64,000 nucleotides of DNA from Ananas comosus (lineage: Eukaryota; Streptophyta; Magnoliopsida; Poales; Bromeliaceae): positions 7,257,945 to 7,321,944 of the forward strand of contig NC_033631.1 in NCBI RefSeq assembly GCF_001540865.1, read 5' to 3'. Below are positions 35,201-50,200 of the stretch, piece by piece. A model generated the notes under the pieces. That model worked only from the letters and a program-made list of their open reading frames with translations. It did not search any database and had not been told where the DNA came from. Position 1 is the stretch's first letter, and the number at the start of each line of letters is the position of its first letter. Made by a program: the position numbers and the translations under genes.

Positions 35201-38200
35201 AATTATATATTTTAATCATATACCCCTTTGTATCATATCCCATGTTTTGAAAATTTATTGTATCGTAGCATGGGCATTGTGTTTTATCCGTATCAAGTAT
35301 CCATGTCTATGCAACATAGCACTGCATCTATATAGACAACCACGTAACTTCGCTCAACAACCAAATTGAAATAGAATGGCACACTACCAACTAAGCACTC
35401 AAAAGGACCAAACAGCACCTAATATCAGAGGATAGCTACTGGTAGACTCATGAATGTACTAATAGTCATGAAATTGAATAAATCGATGCACAAAACTACC
35501 ATTCTTTACTGCAAATAAAAGCAGCAATAATTATATCATATTATGTATGCACCATCAAGGCACACCCACAAGAAGTATGCACATCAAAGAAGCAGAATCA
35601 TGATCGCACATTGAGCAAATTAAAAAGAACATTCCAAATAAGTCAACTAAATTCCCCTAGTTATCAATAGAAAATCAATCTCCGTTCCAATCAAGAAAAA
35701 TCTGACAATAGAGGAACTTGCCATGCATGCTAAGATAAATTAGAGGATGTAGTACTCTACCTACTTTCCCAAAGCTTAGGAGAAAGATGGCAACAGTGAC
35801 GGAGTGAAATGACAGTTGTCTTTCATTTCTCGACCAACATGACTTACAAATATATGCATTTGTGAAAATGAACCCATAACATAGAAATAAAACAGAATCA
35901 TGATTCTATGTAAGCTGATAAGAAACCGAAGATAAAGATAACCGACAGAATGTTAAAAACCATGATTTCAAACAGAAAAAAGACCAAGCAATGGCAGGTC
36001 TAAACCTGGCACAAGCTGATGAAGATTTGGGGGCAACTTTACCATACGAGGTCCAGGCCCATTTTATGATTCATCACATAGGTAAGCAAAGGATGGGAGA
36101 GATTACTAAAAGAAGCACCTTAGGTTAAGGTTGAAGTTTGTTCTTAGAGCTTGCATTAAAAGATTACTTAAAGAAGCAGGTGACACATTAAACTGCTGGA
36201 ATCAAGATGGATAAATAAGATTACGCAATTGGATTCTTATTTACAGCATTTTTAAGAAGCCACATAATTGTCACATAATTAGCTTAATGACACTTAAAGG
36301 CAAATTCCAAGAAAAAACCAGACTTGAGGTAGTAAGTGCCAAAGTCCGAACCACAAGCTGCCAACAAAACTGGGCTATGACAGGGGATTATTCAAAGTTC
36401 TCCATATATACAATGTATTCAGATTTGTAGCAACCATACAGCAACCCAAATTCCTGTTCGGAAGGTATATGCTAAGCTTGGAGTCACCAGCACCTTCTGA
36501 AGCTAACTATTTTTTGGGTGTAAAATCCCTCAAGCACACAATATCTAGGGATCAAATTAAATAATTCTTTTTCATCTTCCAACCTGAACCTTTTAAAGGG
36601 ATGGTGATTTACAGGGTCTTTTCTTCACCATCATCAATCTATTAATAGCTTTCTTTTGTTGAGATTACTGTGCGGCAAAGACGACAAAATCTTATTATAA
36701 ATGCATTGCAAAATAAAAATTTCGCATTTTATACGCACAGAAGTCTCTTAGATAACAAAAATAACAATGTAATTACCATGCTATAAATTTGCATAGCAGT
36801 TGCTACAAACAGTCTGCCAAGCTAGGTTAGTTCTTGGGTCAATTAGCCATCCCAGCATCAGAGAGGCCGTGCCAGCATACAAAATCAAACATTAAACATA
36901 TCTAAATGATTATTTACTTGCCGCACAGTAATCAAACATTAAACATTAAACATATCTAAATGATTATTTACTTGCAACCTTATATACATATAATGCATTT
37001 TTTTCATTTTTTCAACCAATCTTATGAATGATTATTTAATACATTTTATATTAAGTGTTGGAAGGTTTAACTTCAGTAGTGTTAACAGATCATTTCTCCT
37101 TAGTTACTATACAATTTAATTGGCAATTAACTATGGCTGGAAGAAATTGAGGAGCATGAGTGGCATTCCTTAGTTGTTACACTTAATTACCAAATATTAG
37201 ATCTTAGATCTCAGTAGCCAAACCTAGATTCTTCCCAAAGTTTGATCTTTGAGATATTTGTTATTATACAGGGCATAGATGTCAGTTACCAAGTCAATAT
37301 ACTTTCTAATTAATGAATGATGAGTGGCATGCACACCAAAGTTTTACTTGGAGTGTTATTTCTGAAGACCCTATCAAATTGTCGCTTTTCTCACTAATTT
37401 TTCTTTATTAATTTTTACAACATTTTTTTATGTTTGGCCTCCTTCCTTTCTACAATAGCTTCATCTCATATGGTGAATCCCATATAACAAAAATTCCACT
37501 GTTTCAGTCCTCGAGATGGCTCTCTCTGTGTCTCTCTCAGAACATGACGGGAAGATAGATTATTCACTCCCATTCCCCATTCTGGTACAAAAAAAGTATC
37601 TACCCTTTTTTCCCCTTCTTATATAATAGTTTCCATCCTTGATCGACAGGTAGGATGATTGCTCAATTCGGGGAAAGTAAAGGTAACAGTGCTAGCTCTT
37701 TTACCTAGAATTGTCTACTCTATTGACTTGATTTCTTTTCACTTTTATTCCAATATTTCTAAATTATAAACAATATAGTTATCTTTATCACCACTTTTAT
37801 GTTTTTAGAAGAAGACAGCGAATAGCCGACAACATGGCAGTCACTATATGCACATGGTGGACTTGATTTTTTTAATATTATATATTACTAATTTATTACT
37901 AGTTTACTAGTCAACCAACTACACAAAAGGATAATAAGAAAGCATAAGGTCCTTAACAATAATAACAAATGGTTGTAGCTAAATGAAGATCACAAAAAGT
38001 TAAAAAGTTTGACATAGTATCAAAAGACAAATTAAAAGAGTAAAGATGTATGTAATTAAACTTCAACATTTCAATTGTCATCATCATTACACAAAGAAGA
38101 AGAAGAAGCAGAAGAAGAAGAAGAAGAACAAAGAAGAAGCAAAACAGAGTATAAGAAAAAACAGAGACGAACAATAACAACAACACCAGAGAAGAAGAAA

Positions 38201-41200
38201 AAGAAGAAAATTAGAGAAGAAGAAGAAGACGACGAAGAAGAAGAAAGAAAAAGAAGAAGAAAAGGAAGAAAAAGAAGAGAAGGAAGATATTGAGTCTTAA
38301 GATCGATTTAAAAAACGAATGTTAAACCCATTGGTAAGGATTAAAGTGCCCATCGGCACGGGCCATATCCACCATGCCGCATCGTACCAACAAGATATCA
38401 GCACGATACAACCCCCGTGCCGATGGCACAACTCAAAACCCTTTATTCTTGAAATTAGTAAGTAATTTTCTCAATAAAGCTTAAAAGATTTGATAAAAAT
38501 ACATAATAAATAATTGGCATATTTTATTGCTAAAGAAAATAATTATTTCATGCCATTACGTGTTGGTACACATAAATTTTTTTGACCGGCACTCATTGGC
38601 ATGGCCCGGCACGCACCATGCCATACCGTGCCGGTAAGTTTCCAGCACAACCCCATGCCACGGCACTTAATTCCTTGCCCATTGGCACATGGCGGCCGTT
38701 TTTTCACCACTTCATGGCGGCCGCCATCCCAGGCGAAACCAGCAATATTGGCCTGCTTTGTTCCAAATTACCATAAAGACACGCTATGCAAAAAAGCATA
38801 GCAGAGACAATGCAAATCCGCCACAGCGGCTGCCAGGAGTGTTATTTAAAATAGAGCCTAACATATGATGCATACTGTTGCTTATCAGTTGTTTTCATAC
38901 CCTACAATACTGTTGTTCATGTTGTCCTGGTCAGGACAGCTTGACCTTGTCGGTGTGCTGCGCCCACTGGAAAACTTTATAAGTTTCTCACCCTACTGTC
39001 TTTCAAGTGCATTGGGTGAGATAGTGCAACATAGAGTGAGGACACGTGTCGATCAGCCTACTTTGGATAGCCCCCCGTTTTTGCATTTTGGAACTTTGGG
39101 AAATGTAACCTTTTAGAAAGATGAAAATGTAACTAAACATATAGTTCATTTTAGATGTATTTGAAACTGCCGTGTTTCATGAACTTTAAAAGCTTCTCAA
39201 AAGTTGAAATTATATTGTTCAGGAACTCTTTGTATTTGTAACAGGTGCTTCGTGCTCCGACACCATGCACGTACAAGAAAAACTCTCTCCACATGGCAGG
39301 TCGCGCATCTGATTAGGCTTCCGTGACAAAGCATGAGAGTTAGAATTTTTTATTCAAAGTACTATAATAAAATTTATAATTTTGACAATCTTAGTAGGAG
39401 GAAGTTATATCATTCTGTAAGTTTCACAAGAGTTTAAATTTTTCACTCTAATAATTTCGTATTTTCAATCATATCACTTAGAAACAAAATCTTTTCCATG
39501 AAAGAAAAATTCTCAATAGATTTCAAATCAACATTTTAGGTACATGGCTTCAAATGAGGTTATGTAAGGCATACGAAACTAAAAAATGTGGTTAATCATA
39601 TTATATTACTTAAATTATCTTGGATATGAAAGTAGCCAACTTTTGGTAGAGAAATAAGAGTTTGGTCTGGAATTGCTATTGACCCCATGAATAATGACAA
39701 TGATAATAGTCTTAGCATGAGGTCCTTCTGTAAGTTATCATGTAGTGTGTACTATTAACCAACCTAGCAAAACAATAGTTTAGAATACATAATAGAAAAT
39801 AATTAATTTTCTAAGCTAACACTACTAATTTTTTTTTAAGCTATCCTAAATATAGCAACAAAACAAGCAAGATTCCAAAACCATGCATTTGCACAGGTTA
39901 CTTGCTAGCAAAAAGTTGAGAATATTCAAGCAAAGCAGTATAGCCACTTCAAACTTTAAAAACCATCTTATTGTCGAATATCAAAATATATTTGTTCACT
40001 TGAATTTTAGTGATCCATTCTAATACACCCCCTCACATTAAGTGCAATGGTGGGATGCATTTGCCCTGGACCCATTAAAGTGACATGCATTTGTAATCCA
40101 CCCTTTCACTTCAATTCCCATATGATGCATTGCAGCACACTCTTTCGCTTGAAGTTCATATTTTGTTGAACCAACACAAATGTAAAAATTAATCGAGTGA
40201 TGACCATTTAGAATTTAGCAATTTAAATGACAAACTAGCATTCTATACAGACATACTGTATAATATAGTGTATCCAAAACCTAAAAGAGCAAGTATCGAG
40301 GTGATATATGGTTACAAGATCATCAGATCTTAATCAACAAAAGAAGTGATTGTGGATGTGATGAATTGGTGATGATTTCCTGAATTGTAAAACACAAGGT
40401 TCAAAATGCTTAGGGCCTGTTTGGCGCCTTTCCTGCATCTACTTTTAGCAGCAGTAATCTAGTAAAGCGTTTGTCAAAAAGAAAATACAAAGCTTCTGCT
40501 ACAGGGGAAAGCAGAAAAGAAATTCCGAATCTTAAAAATTAAAGTTCCAATTCGTTTTTTTTATTCTGCTGCAGAAAGCATCCAATTATATTATCCTAAT
40601 ACCATGTCTTACACAACTTTATCAAGGTACACCCTCTAGTGAGGTCAAACAAGCCCTCACACATAAACATTCATGTCAACTATTTCACAAAGTAATAGAA
40701 CAAATGAAACTTGGTATAACAACTTACATGATTCACATTAAAAAGGAAAAAATGTAAGACGAAGATTTGACTCTATAGTAGATAAGGCAACACGAAAAGA
40801 ATGGAATATGCTGCTAAATCTAGAGAATGTAATCAAGATCATTATCAGATAAATGAATTTAGCAGAAAAAAAAAAAAGAAGTACCGAAAAAAGAAGATTC
40901 AAGCCGTAAATTATAGTGTTAATGTTGAGGACGGGCTTCCAATCTTCACGCAAAATATTCAGGCAGACATTCCCTTCCAAGTCAATATTGGGGTGGTAAA
41001 CCTGTTTGGATACTTATTATTAAGTAGATTTGACAACAGAAAATCAAAGCTGCTAGAGCCACTATTGGGAAGCAAGAGAACAAATAATAAACAGTCAAAC
41101 CGAAGGTTATACCTTAGTCTTGCACTTGACCTTAGGTGGCTCGTGAGGATAGGAAGGAGACACTTGGAAAGTGAAAATAAATGTTCCACCCCTACAAAAT

Positions 41201-44200
41201 ATTGAGGCAAAAATACATAAGATCCAAGCAAAACGTTATAGACTAGCACAGATAAGAAGTCAGATAAATGTTAAAAGTGATGCCATTACATCATTAAGAT
41301 TCAAGAAAATACACTAAATTTAATAGTTTGGTCAGATATATGGACAGGGAGTAAACATAAATAGATAGGAACTGATTGAAGCATCCACAAAAAGAACAAA
41401 TAGGAAATCAAGAATTCCCCAATTATGTTTACAATGCGACAAAAGGCAAAGGAAAATTAGTAACAGGTTTAAAGAACACTTACAAGTAATATCCTTCATC
41501 TGGCCGAATGCTGATCTCAAAGTTCATTAGATCATCCTTTCCATTGGGAAAGGAAATGGTTGTGGTCTTAGGTAGGTTAAGCTCACTAATATCTGAAAAG
41601 TACAAAATATCAACAGTCAACTACAAGTGTTTGCACCATATATTGAAGGAAAATGAAATTAAGAGGCTGAATTAAGAACATGCAGAAACCTTATAAAACA
41701 TTGAAAACAGAAATACACAAGATCAGCAATAGTACAACATAATAGAGTTGCCAAAAAATTATATTTATGCAGGGATGAAGTCATGTAAAGACCAGGGGAG
41801 CAATGTGTCAAGGACTTAGAAAAAATTCTGCGCAGCCCGGTCCCTGGCCCAACTCCGCAAGCGAAAACGGGTTGAACTGGGTTGTCAAGGAGGCCCGAAT
41901 CTAGCCCGCTGTGGGAAACTCAAGGGTTGCAAAACTGTCAAGAGTTATGGTGTGACCTTGGGGCTTATGGCTCATTATTGCATGAGTTAGTGGGTGTGTT
42001 GTGTGGCTAGGTTCATTGTATCCTTAGGCCTATAAATAGTGGGGTTTGGCTAAAGCCAAGACACACAAGAGAAAGTGTGTATGTATGTTGTAATTCTCTT
42101 TTCTAAGTTGTGGAGTACTTAGTTTTTTGAGTTAACCTCTGCCTCTCTCTCTCTCTTGTTACTTCCCTTTGCACACTTAGTCGTAGGACGTGAAGGTCGG
42201 GGCTAGCAACAGGGACAAAGGCTTGTCCATCTTTGCGAAAAAAGGTGGGCGCCGCACGGGCTTTGCGAACAAAAACGCTAAGTCCGTGACAGTTGGTATC
42301 AGAGCCGGTTCGAGCGAGGAACCATGTCGTCATCCGATGCGGGAGTTATTGACGCTGGGGGTGAACCTCCAAAGCAGCCCTCCAAGTGGGGCAAGAGCAA
42401 AGAACCGCGAGCAATTACGAGGGATTCTGCGACATTGGAGGACCGCCTTGAGCTGTTGGAGGACATAATATCGAAAATAGATGAAAAGTACACCGAAATA
42501 GCTGATTCCTTTAACTCTTTTAACGACGAGGTTTGCAGCATGGAGGAAAGCGTCATTACTGCCATGGTGACCTTTCGAAGCGAACTCGAAAAGCTTCAGG
42601 GCAACATGACTAGTCGTGACGAGGAGCGAAAGAACCTGATTGAGAAGCTCGTTGCTCGAGTCGATGAGGTCGAGGACCTCAAGACGAGAGTGGCAATCCT
42701 TGAAAAAGTGGTAGCGCGTGGGCATGAACCGCAAAAAGAGTCTATTTCAAAGGTATGTCCCTGAGCCTCAAAATTTCAGGGGTACCCTCGACGAAAAGGA
42801 GATCGACAACTTTCTGTGACACATAGAGCGCTACTTCAAGGCGCTGCGACTGGACAATGAAGAGGAAAAAGTCCAGGCTGCGTCCATGTACCTTGCTGAT
42901 GACGCGATGCTGTGGTGGCGTCGGCATTCTGCAGAAGCCGAGAAGGGCCAATGCAACCTGAAGACGTGGGAGAACTTTGTGCGCGACCTCAAGGCGCAGT
43001 TCTACCCGAGCACGTTGAATATCTTGCAAAAAAGCAATTACGACGGCTCAAACACACTGGGACGCTCAAGGAGTATGTCAAGGAATACTCCAAGTTGATG
43101 TTGTCCATCGCCAACATGGCAGAGGAAGATCGCTTATTCTTCTTTCTCGACGGGCTCCAACCTTGGGCAAACAAGGAGCTTGTGGGGCGCGACATCAAGG
43201 ACGTGGCCTCCGCAATTGCCTTGGTGGAGGAACTGCCCGAGTACGAGCGGGCAGATCCATCTCGCAGCAAGGCACCCAAAGCGAGCAAGGCCAAGGGTGG
43301 AGAAGACCGCCGCAACCAGAAGGAGCGCAGGGGCCGAGAGAGGGGTCCTATGCCGCCGCCGAAGAAATTGACGTGCTACGTCTGTGGCGAGAACCATTGG
43401 GCGAGGGACTGCCCAAAGAAGAAGTTGGTGAATGCTGTCCAAACTGAGCAGGGCGAGGGCAACGCGGAACCGACGAAGATAGGCACGCTCAGGCTCGTCA
43501 ACGCGGTTCAGGGGCTGGCAAGCAGCAGCAAGCCCCTCAACAAAGAGCTTCTGTATATCGATGTGACCCTCAACGGCAGGGCCACACGAGCATTGGTGGA
43601 CACGGGAGCCACTCACAACTTTGTTGCCGAAGTGGAGGCCAAACGGATAGGCCTTCCCCTTGAGAAGGATGCTAGCAGGACCAAGGCCGTCAATTTTGAG
43701 GCGCAACCTGTTGCGGGCGTGGCCATTGCAGTGGGACGTTGGAGAGGCACCTCAAACTTCACCGCCGCACCCATCAACGACTTCCAAGTCATACTAGGTA
43801 TAGACTTCTTGGCTTCGTCGAAAGCGGTTCCGATGCCATACCTTGGGGCCTTAAGCATCATGGACGAGACAGCCCCATGCATGGTCCTAGCCAGCTAGGA
43901 GAAAACGGTAAGCGCCCAGACCCTCTCTGCCTTGCAGTTGCGAAGGGGTGTGAACCGTGGCGAGATGACTTACCTTGCGGCCATCCGCGAGGTAAGTGGC
44001 AAGGGCCTCAAGGAGGGCATTCCGACAGAGATTGCGGCGGTCTTGACAGATTTCCAAGATGTTATGCCGAAAGAGCTGCCTAAGCAACTTCCACCTAGGC
44101 GGGAGGTGGATCACACTATCAAGCTTGAGCTAGGAGCCAAATTGCCAGCGAAAGCGCCATATGGAATGGCCCCGCCAGAGCTCGAGGAGCTGCAAAAGCA

Positions 44201-47200
44201 GTTGAAGGAGCTCCTCGATGCGGGCTTCATTCAACCGTCGAAAGCACCGTATGGAGCAACAATTTTGTTCCAGCGGAAAGGTGACGGAAGCCTGCGGCGT
44301 TGTATCGATTACAGAGTGCTCAACAAGATAACTGTTAAAAACAAGTACCCTATTAAGTTGGTTGCAGATCTCTTCAACCAATTGGGCAGAGCAAAGTACT
44401 TCACCAAACTCGACCTTCGCTCTGGGTACTATTAAGTGCAGATTGCGGAAGGAGACGAGGAAAAGATCACATACGTGACAAGGTACGGGGCCTATGAGTT
44501 CCTTGTTTGCCGTTCGACTTGACGAACGCGCCAACAACCTTCTGCACACTCATGAACAAGCTGTTCCATTCCTACATCGATCGCTTTGTGGTGGTGTACC
44601 TCGACGACATCGTGATATACAGCAACACCTTGGAAGAGCACATCGAGCACTTGCGAACCGTCTTCCAAGTGCTGCAGGAGAACCAGTTGTTCGTGAAGGA
44701 GAAGTGCATATTCGCAAAGGAAGAGGTGCACTTCCTGAGCCACTGGATAGGCCAAGGCCTAATTCGCATAGACCAGCGGAAGGTGCCAGCCATCTGCGAA
44801 TGGGAGACCCCAACGACGGTTTTCGAGTTGCAGTCTTTCCTTGGGCTCGTCAACTATTACCGCCGCTTTATTGCAGGATACTCGGCGAGAGCAGCCCCGT
44901 TGACGGATCTGCTGAATAAAAACCACTCGTAGGTTTGGACCTCTCAATGCGCAGAGGCATTTGAGGACCTAAAGCGAGCGGTGACGGAGGATCCAGTGCT
45001 GCAACTATCCGATTGCAGTCGCACCTTTGAGGTCCATACTGATGCCTCTGACTTTGCCATTGGCGGTGTCCTCATGCAGGATGGACACCCCATCACCTAC
45101 GAGAGCCGCAAGCTCAACGACACCGAGCGGCGTTACACTGTTCAAGAGAAGGAAATGACCGCTGTGGTGCATTGCTTGCGAACCTGGCGCCACTATTTGC
45201 TTGGGAGCAAGTTTGTGGTGCGCAACGACAATGTTGCCACGAGCTCCTTCTAATCGCAAAAGAAGTTTTCGCCTAAGCAAGCAATGTGGCAAGACTTCTT
45301 GGCGGAGTTCGACATGGAGATGCAATATAAGCCCGGGAAGGAAAACCGCGTGATTGATGCTCTCAGACGCAAGGCTGAACTTGCAGCCATGTGGCAGCTC
45401 CACGGGACGCTCCGCGATCGACTTCGTTCAGGATCCAACGAGGACCCTATCGCTCAAAATTTGGTGCAGCTTGTCAAGGAGGGCAAAACGCAAAGGTTTT
45501 AGCTGAGTGACGGGCTGCTCCTCACCATGGGGCGACGAGTGTACGTGCCCAAGTGGGGCAACCTTCACCGCGAGCTCATCAAGGAGTGCCATGACTCCAA
45601 ATGGGCGGGCCACCCAGGTCAGAAGCGAACCTTGGCGTTGCTCGAGGCCGCCTACTTTTGGCCGTGGATGCACGAAGACGTTGAGGCCTACATGCGAACT
45701 AGCTTAGTGTGTCAACAAAACAAAGTTGAACACCAGCGACCTGGCAGACTCCTCGAGCCTTTACCTGTGCCTAGCCGTCCGTGGGAGAGCCTCTATGAAT
45801 TTTATCTCCGCCTTGCCAAAAGTAAGGGAGCTTGGGTCTATTCTTGTAGTGGTTGATCATTTTTCCAAGTACAGGACCTTCATTGCTGCACCGACCGATT
45901 GTACGGCTAAAGAAGCGGCACGCCTCTTCGTCAGCCACATCGTCAAGCTTTGGGGGATCCCCACGAGCATCGTGAGCGACCGCGACCCCAGGTTCACTGG
46001 TAAGTTTTGGACCGAGGTGTTCAAAATCTTGGGATCCTAGCTGCTCTTCTCCACCAGTTTTCATCCGTAGACGGACGGGCAAACGAAGCGGGTGCACGCT
46101 TTGTTGGAGTACTTGCGACACTATGTGAGTGCCAACCAAAAGGATTGGGTGCATCACCTTGATGTCGCCCAGTTTTCCTACAACTTGCGGCGCAGCGAGT
46201 CTACATGCTGCAGCGCCTTCAAGTTGGCGATCGAGCGGCAGCCACTCGCCCCTCATACAGCTGCTGCAGGAGAGCAGTTCCGCAGCTTAGTTGCTCTTCA
46301 ATTTACCACTAACTTACAGAAAAATGGTGAAATTGCAAGAGCAAACTTGGAGAAAGCAGCGCGACGGATGAAGAAGTGGGCTGACGAAAAGCGGCAGCCT
46401 CGGGAGTTTGCCGAGGGAGACCACATGATGGTCAAGTTTCAGCCGCAGCAGTTCTAGGCCTTGCGGAAGGTGCACAAGGGACTGTCGCGCAGTACGAAGG
46501 CCCATTTACCGTCGTCAAGCGTGTGGGCAAGAAGGACTACAAGCTGCAGCTGCCCGCGAACCTCAAGATCCACCCCGTCTTTCATGTCAGCAGGCTAAAG
46601 CTGTACCATGAAGACGCGAAGGATTCGAGCCGCAGTGTGTCGCAGCGAGCACCTGCGACCATGGTGACTTCGTTTGACAAACAAGCAGTGTCCATCCTGG
46701 ACACTCGATTCATTCGGCGCCGTGGAGTTCCGCCGAGTCCTGAGTACTTTGTGAAGTGGAAGAATCTCCCCTACGCCGATGCTAGTTGGGAGAAAGCGGA
46801 TACACTTTGGCAATACCAAGCGCTCATCGACGAGTTCCAGAAGCAACGCGCGACAAGAAAGCCTACGCATTAGGTGAAGGAGGGTGTCAGGGACTTAGAA
46901 AAAATTCTGCGCAGCCCGGTCCCTAGCCCAACTCCGCAAGCGAAAACAGGTTGAACCGGATTGTCAAGGAGGCTCGAATCCAACCCGCTGTGGGAAACTC
47001 AAGGGTTGCAACTCTTGGATTTATGGCTCATTATTGTGTAAGTTCGTGGGTGTGTTGTGTGGCTAGGTTCATTGTATCCTTAGGCCTATAAATAGTAGGG
47101 TTTGCCTAAAGCCAAGACACACAAGAGAAAGTGTGTATGTATGCTGATGCTGAAATCCTCTTTTTCTAAGTAGTGGAGTACTTAGTTTTTTGAGTTAACC

Positions 47201-50200
47201 TCTGCCTCTCTCTCTCTCGTTACTTCCCTTTGCATACTTAGTCGTAGGACGTGAAGGTCGGAGCTAGCAACAGGGACAAAGGCTTGTCCATCTCTGCAAA
47301 GAAAGGTGGGCGCCACACAGGCTTTGCGAACAAAAATGCTAAGTCCGTAACAAATGGCCCTTCAAACATTACAGATATTGTATGTATACCCTGCAGATAT
47401 ATATTTGCCTAGGCATCACGGACACGGATACGAGACACAAAACATGACACGACTCGAACATGACAACTCAGTAGCTCCAAAAAATACAGACATGGACACG
47501 ACAAGGACACAGCTAATAAAATACTTTTTTTTAATATAATAAATATATTTATTAGGTACAAAATACTAATTTTGCGAAAATATTCCTATATTTTCATAAG
47601 GATAAAAGTTAATACGATTTTCATTGATAATTCATGTATTTTAAGAAAAAAAGCTCTCCACCATTCATGATTTATTTCAATCATCCTCAAAGAGTCCAAA
47701 TGCATTTCCCAAAAAGCCAAAAAATTTCCCATCTAATATTGTGTATGCCATCGCCTCCGAGGTCTTTTGCGACGGTAACAACGGCGCCGCCTTCTCTTCC
47801 GATGTCAGCGCCATAGGAGAAGCATTTAAAGCGAGTGCGAATGAGAGCGAAACGAGCGGAGGCGATGAAGTCGTGGCCGAGATAGTGCTTCCTGTTGCTC
47901 GTGAGGGTGAGAACGAAAGCGCTTCCAGCGAGGGCAATGGCTACGATAGAGGGGGAGAGAGAGGTCGTGACAACAAAAAAAATTATAGAGAGGAAAAAAA
48001 TTATAATAAAAGATAAAAATAAAAAATATTTTTTTCCTACAGGGAAGACCAAAAATTATAGAAAAAAAAGATGAAATTGCACTGTTAAAATAAAGTTATA
48101 TTATTTTAAAAAACTTTTACACTGTTTTATATGAAAGCTGCACTATTTGAGACAAAACTTATACTCTTTGAGATGAGAGCTACACTTTTTAGGTAAAACT
48201 TGCACTGTTTTGGTAAAATTTACACCATTTTTCTTTCTCTTCTTCCTCCTCCTTCCTCTCCGTTTTCTCGTACTTTTTATACGCCTATCCTGGGTCAACA
48301 ACGCGCGTGGAGGCAGAGGGGAGCACAACGACACCACCTCGCCTCTACCCTCCACTGCGCCCCACGCATCGGTGGGGGCAGAGGCTAGGCGGGGAGTGCG
48401 CTGGCACGAGTAAGAAGTACCAGCAGGACGTGTCGTGCTCTTGCCCGTGCACCCCTCAGAAGGGAAAGGCAAGGCGGGGAGTTCGCGCCCACGTTCGCGC
48501 ACCCACCGCCCGCGCACCTCTTGCGAGGCGAAGGCATGGCAGGCCGCCACCACTTCTACCTTTGCCGCTCTATTCTTCGACGTCACCGCACTCTCCACCG
48601 CCTCCACAGCGCGCGTCGTCGGCCCAGGATGGACGTATAAAAAGTACGAGAAAATGGAGGAAAATGAGGAGGAAGAAGAGGACAAGAAAGAGATGGTGTA
48701 AATTTTATCCAAAGAGTGCAATTTTTGCCTAAAAAGGGTCATTTTTATTTCAAAGAGTTCAACTTTCATATAAAAACAATGCAAAATTTTTTTAAAACAA
48801 TGTAACTTTATTTTAACAGTACAATTTCATCTTTTTCTTCCTTTTTCTATGATTTTTGGTCTTCCCTGTAGGAAAAAAATATTTTTTATTTTTATCTTCT
48901 ATTATTCTGATTTTTTTTCATAATTTTTTTGTTGTCACGGCCTCTCCCTCGCCCTCTATCGCAGCCACCGCCCTCACTGGAAGCGCTCTTTGGAGAAGCG
49001 CGGGGACATTTTCGTTCTCACCCTCATGAGCAACAAGCACTATCTCGACCACGACTTCATCGCCTCCATTCGTTCCGCTCTCATCTGCACTCGCTTTGAA
49101 TCCTTCTCCTCCGACGCCGGCATCGGAAGAGAAGGCGGCGCCACCGTCATTACCGTCGCAGAAGACCGCGGAGGCGATGGAGGTGAGTCGGAGAGAAAAA
49201 AAAAGAACGTAAAGAAAAGAAGCGAGGAAGAGAAGGCAGGGGCCACCCTGTTGCCGTCAAGAAAGGTCGCAAAGGTAGTGAAGGGTCGGAGAGAAAAAAA
49301 AAAAATAGCGTAAAAGAAAGGAGAGAAAAGAGAATAAGGATATTTTGGTCAGTGTTCTGAAAATTTGGACCGAATCTGCAAAATTCAAAATAGTAGCCTA
49401 GTTTTGCAAAAGCTAAAAACTTGTGGATTTTTTATGCAAATTCATACAAGCTTTTTTTATTTTTACCCTCTTATTAAATGGGTATCGACAGATTCGACGC
49501 CTCACCTCGCAATGCTCACAACGCTCCTTTCCCATTTTATTTTAAAAGGACATGAATTGGAATGTCCTATTCATTTTTGTTCTTAAGGGACGCAAAATGG
49601 ACATGCATCCATGGCACGTCTGCGTCGGACGTGAGTCCGACGGGGACGCATGGAGTTTTACCCCGAGTCCGTGACTTAGATATCTGGCCTATAAGAGTAG
49701 TTTAGTATTTACAAGAATCTATTTAGGGCCTTTTAGGAAAATGAAAAAAACCCTAAATCAATGACTACCAGCCAAATCTCCTTTCAAGTCTGGAGCACAA
49801 TAAGGCTTCAGGCACAGGGGCCATTTTAAACTTGCGCATCAGAGCCATTTTAAACTTAAACTAAACCACAACTAATAGCAATCTGTCTTCCATTACCAAT
49901 GTAGTTGACTTATGCCTTTATAATAAAGTGCTTGTCTTCCCCTCCATCTACAGTATTGTTCAGTCCCACAAACATAGAGCGAGACCACCAAGAAATATCC
50001 TCCAACTTATCACTTACTAGTTAAGGAACATACAAAGGTATAGTACAAATAGTTGTAGATCATATGAGGATGTTTTTATCTTTTGAAAACATATTTTCCA
50101 AAGTCGTGGAATGTTTATATCTTTTCAAAACATATTTCCCAACATCATAAGCACTTTAATCCATGCCTTAAGAGGATTTCATTCCTTCCAATTGCCCAAA

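Noticed and set aside
38075..38293. Lys/Glu-rich open frame
   Set aside because: Translation of a GAA microsatellite within an intron.
42103..42333. Minus-strand open frame over the chromovirus LTR end
   Set aside because: Antisense shadow of the LTR and primer site; no family resemblance.
48143..48784. 213-codon minus-strand frame and several plus-strand frames
   Set aside because: They lie across the arms and loop of the foldback element; no recognisable domain, and composition explains the openness.
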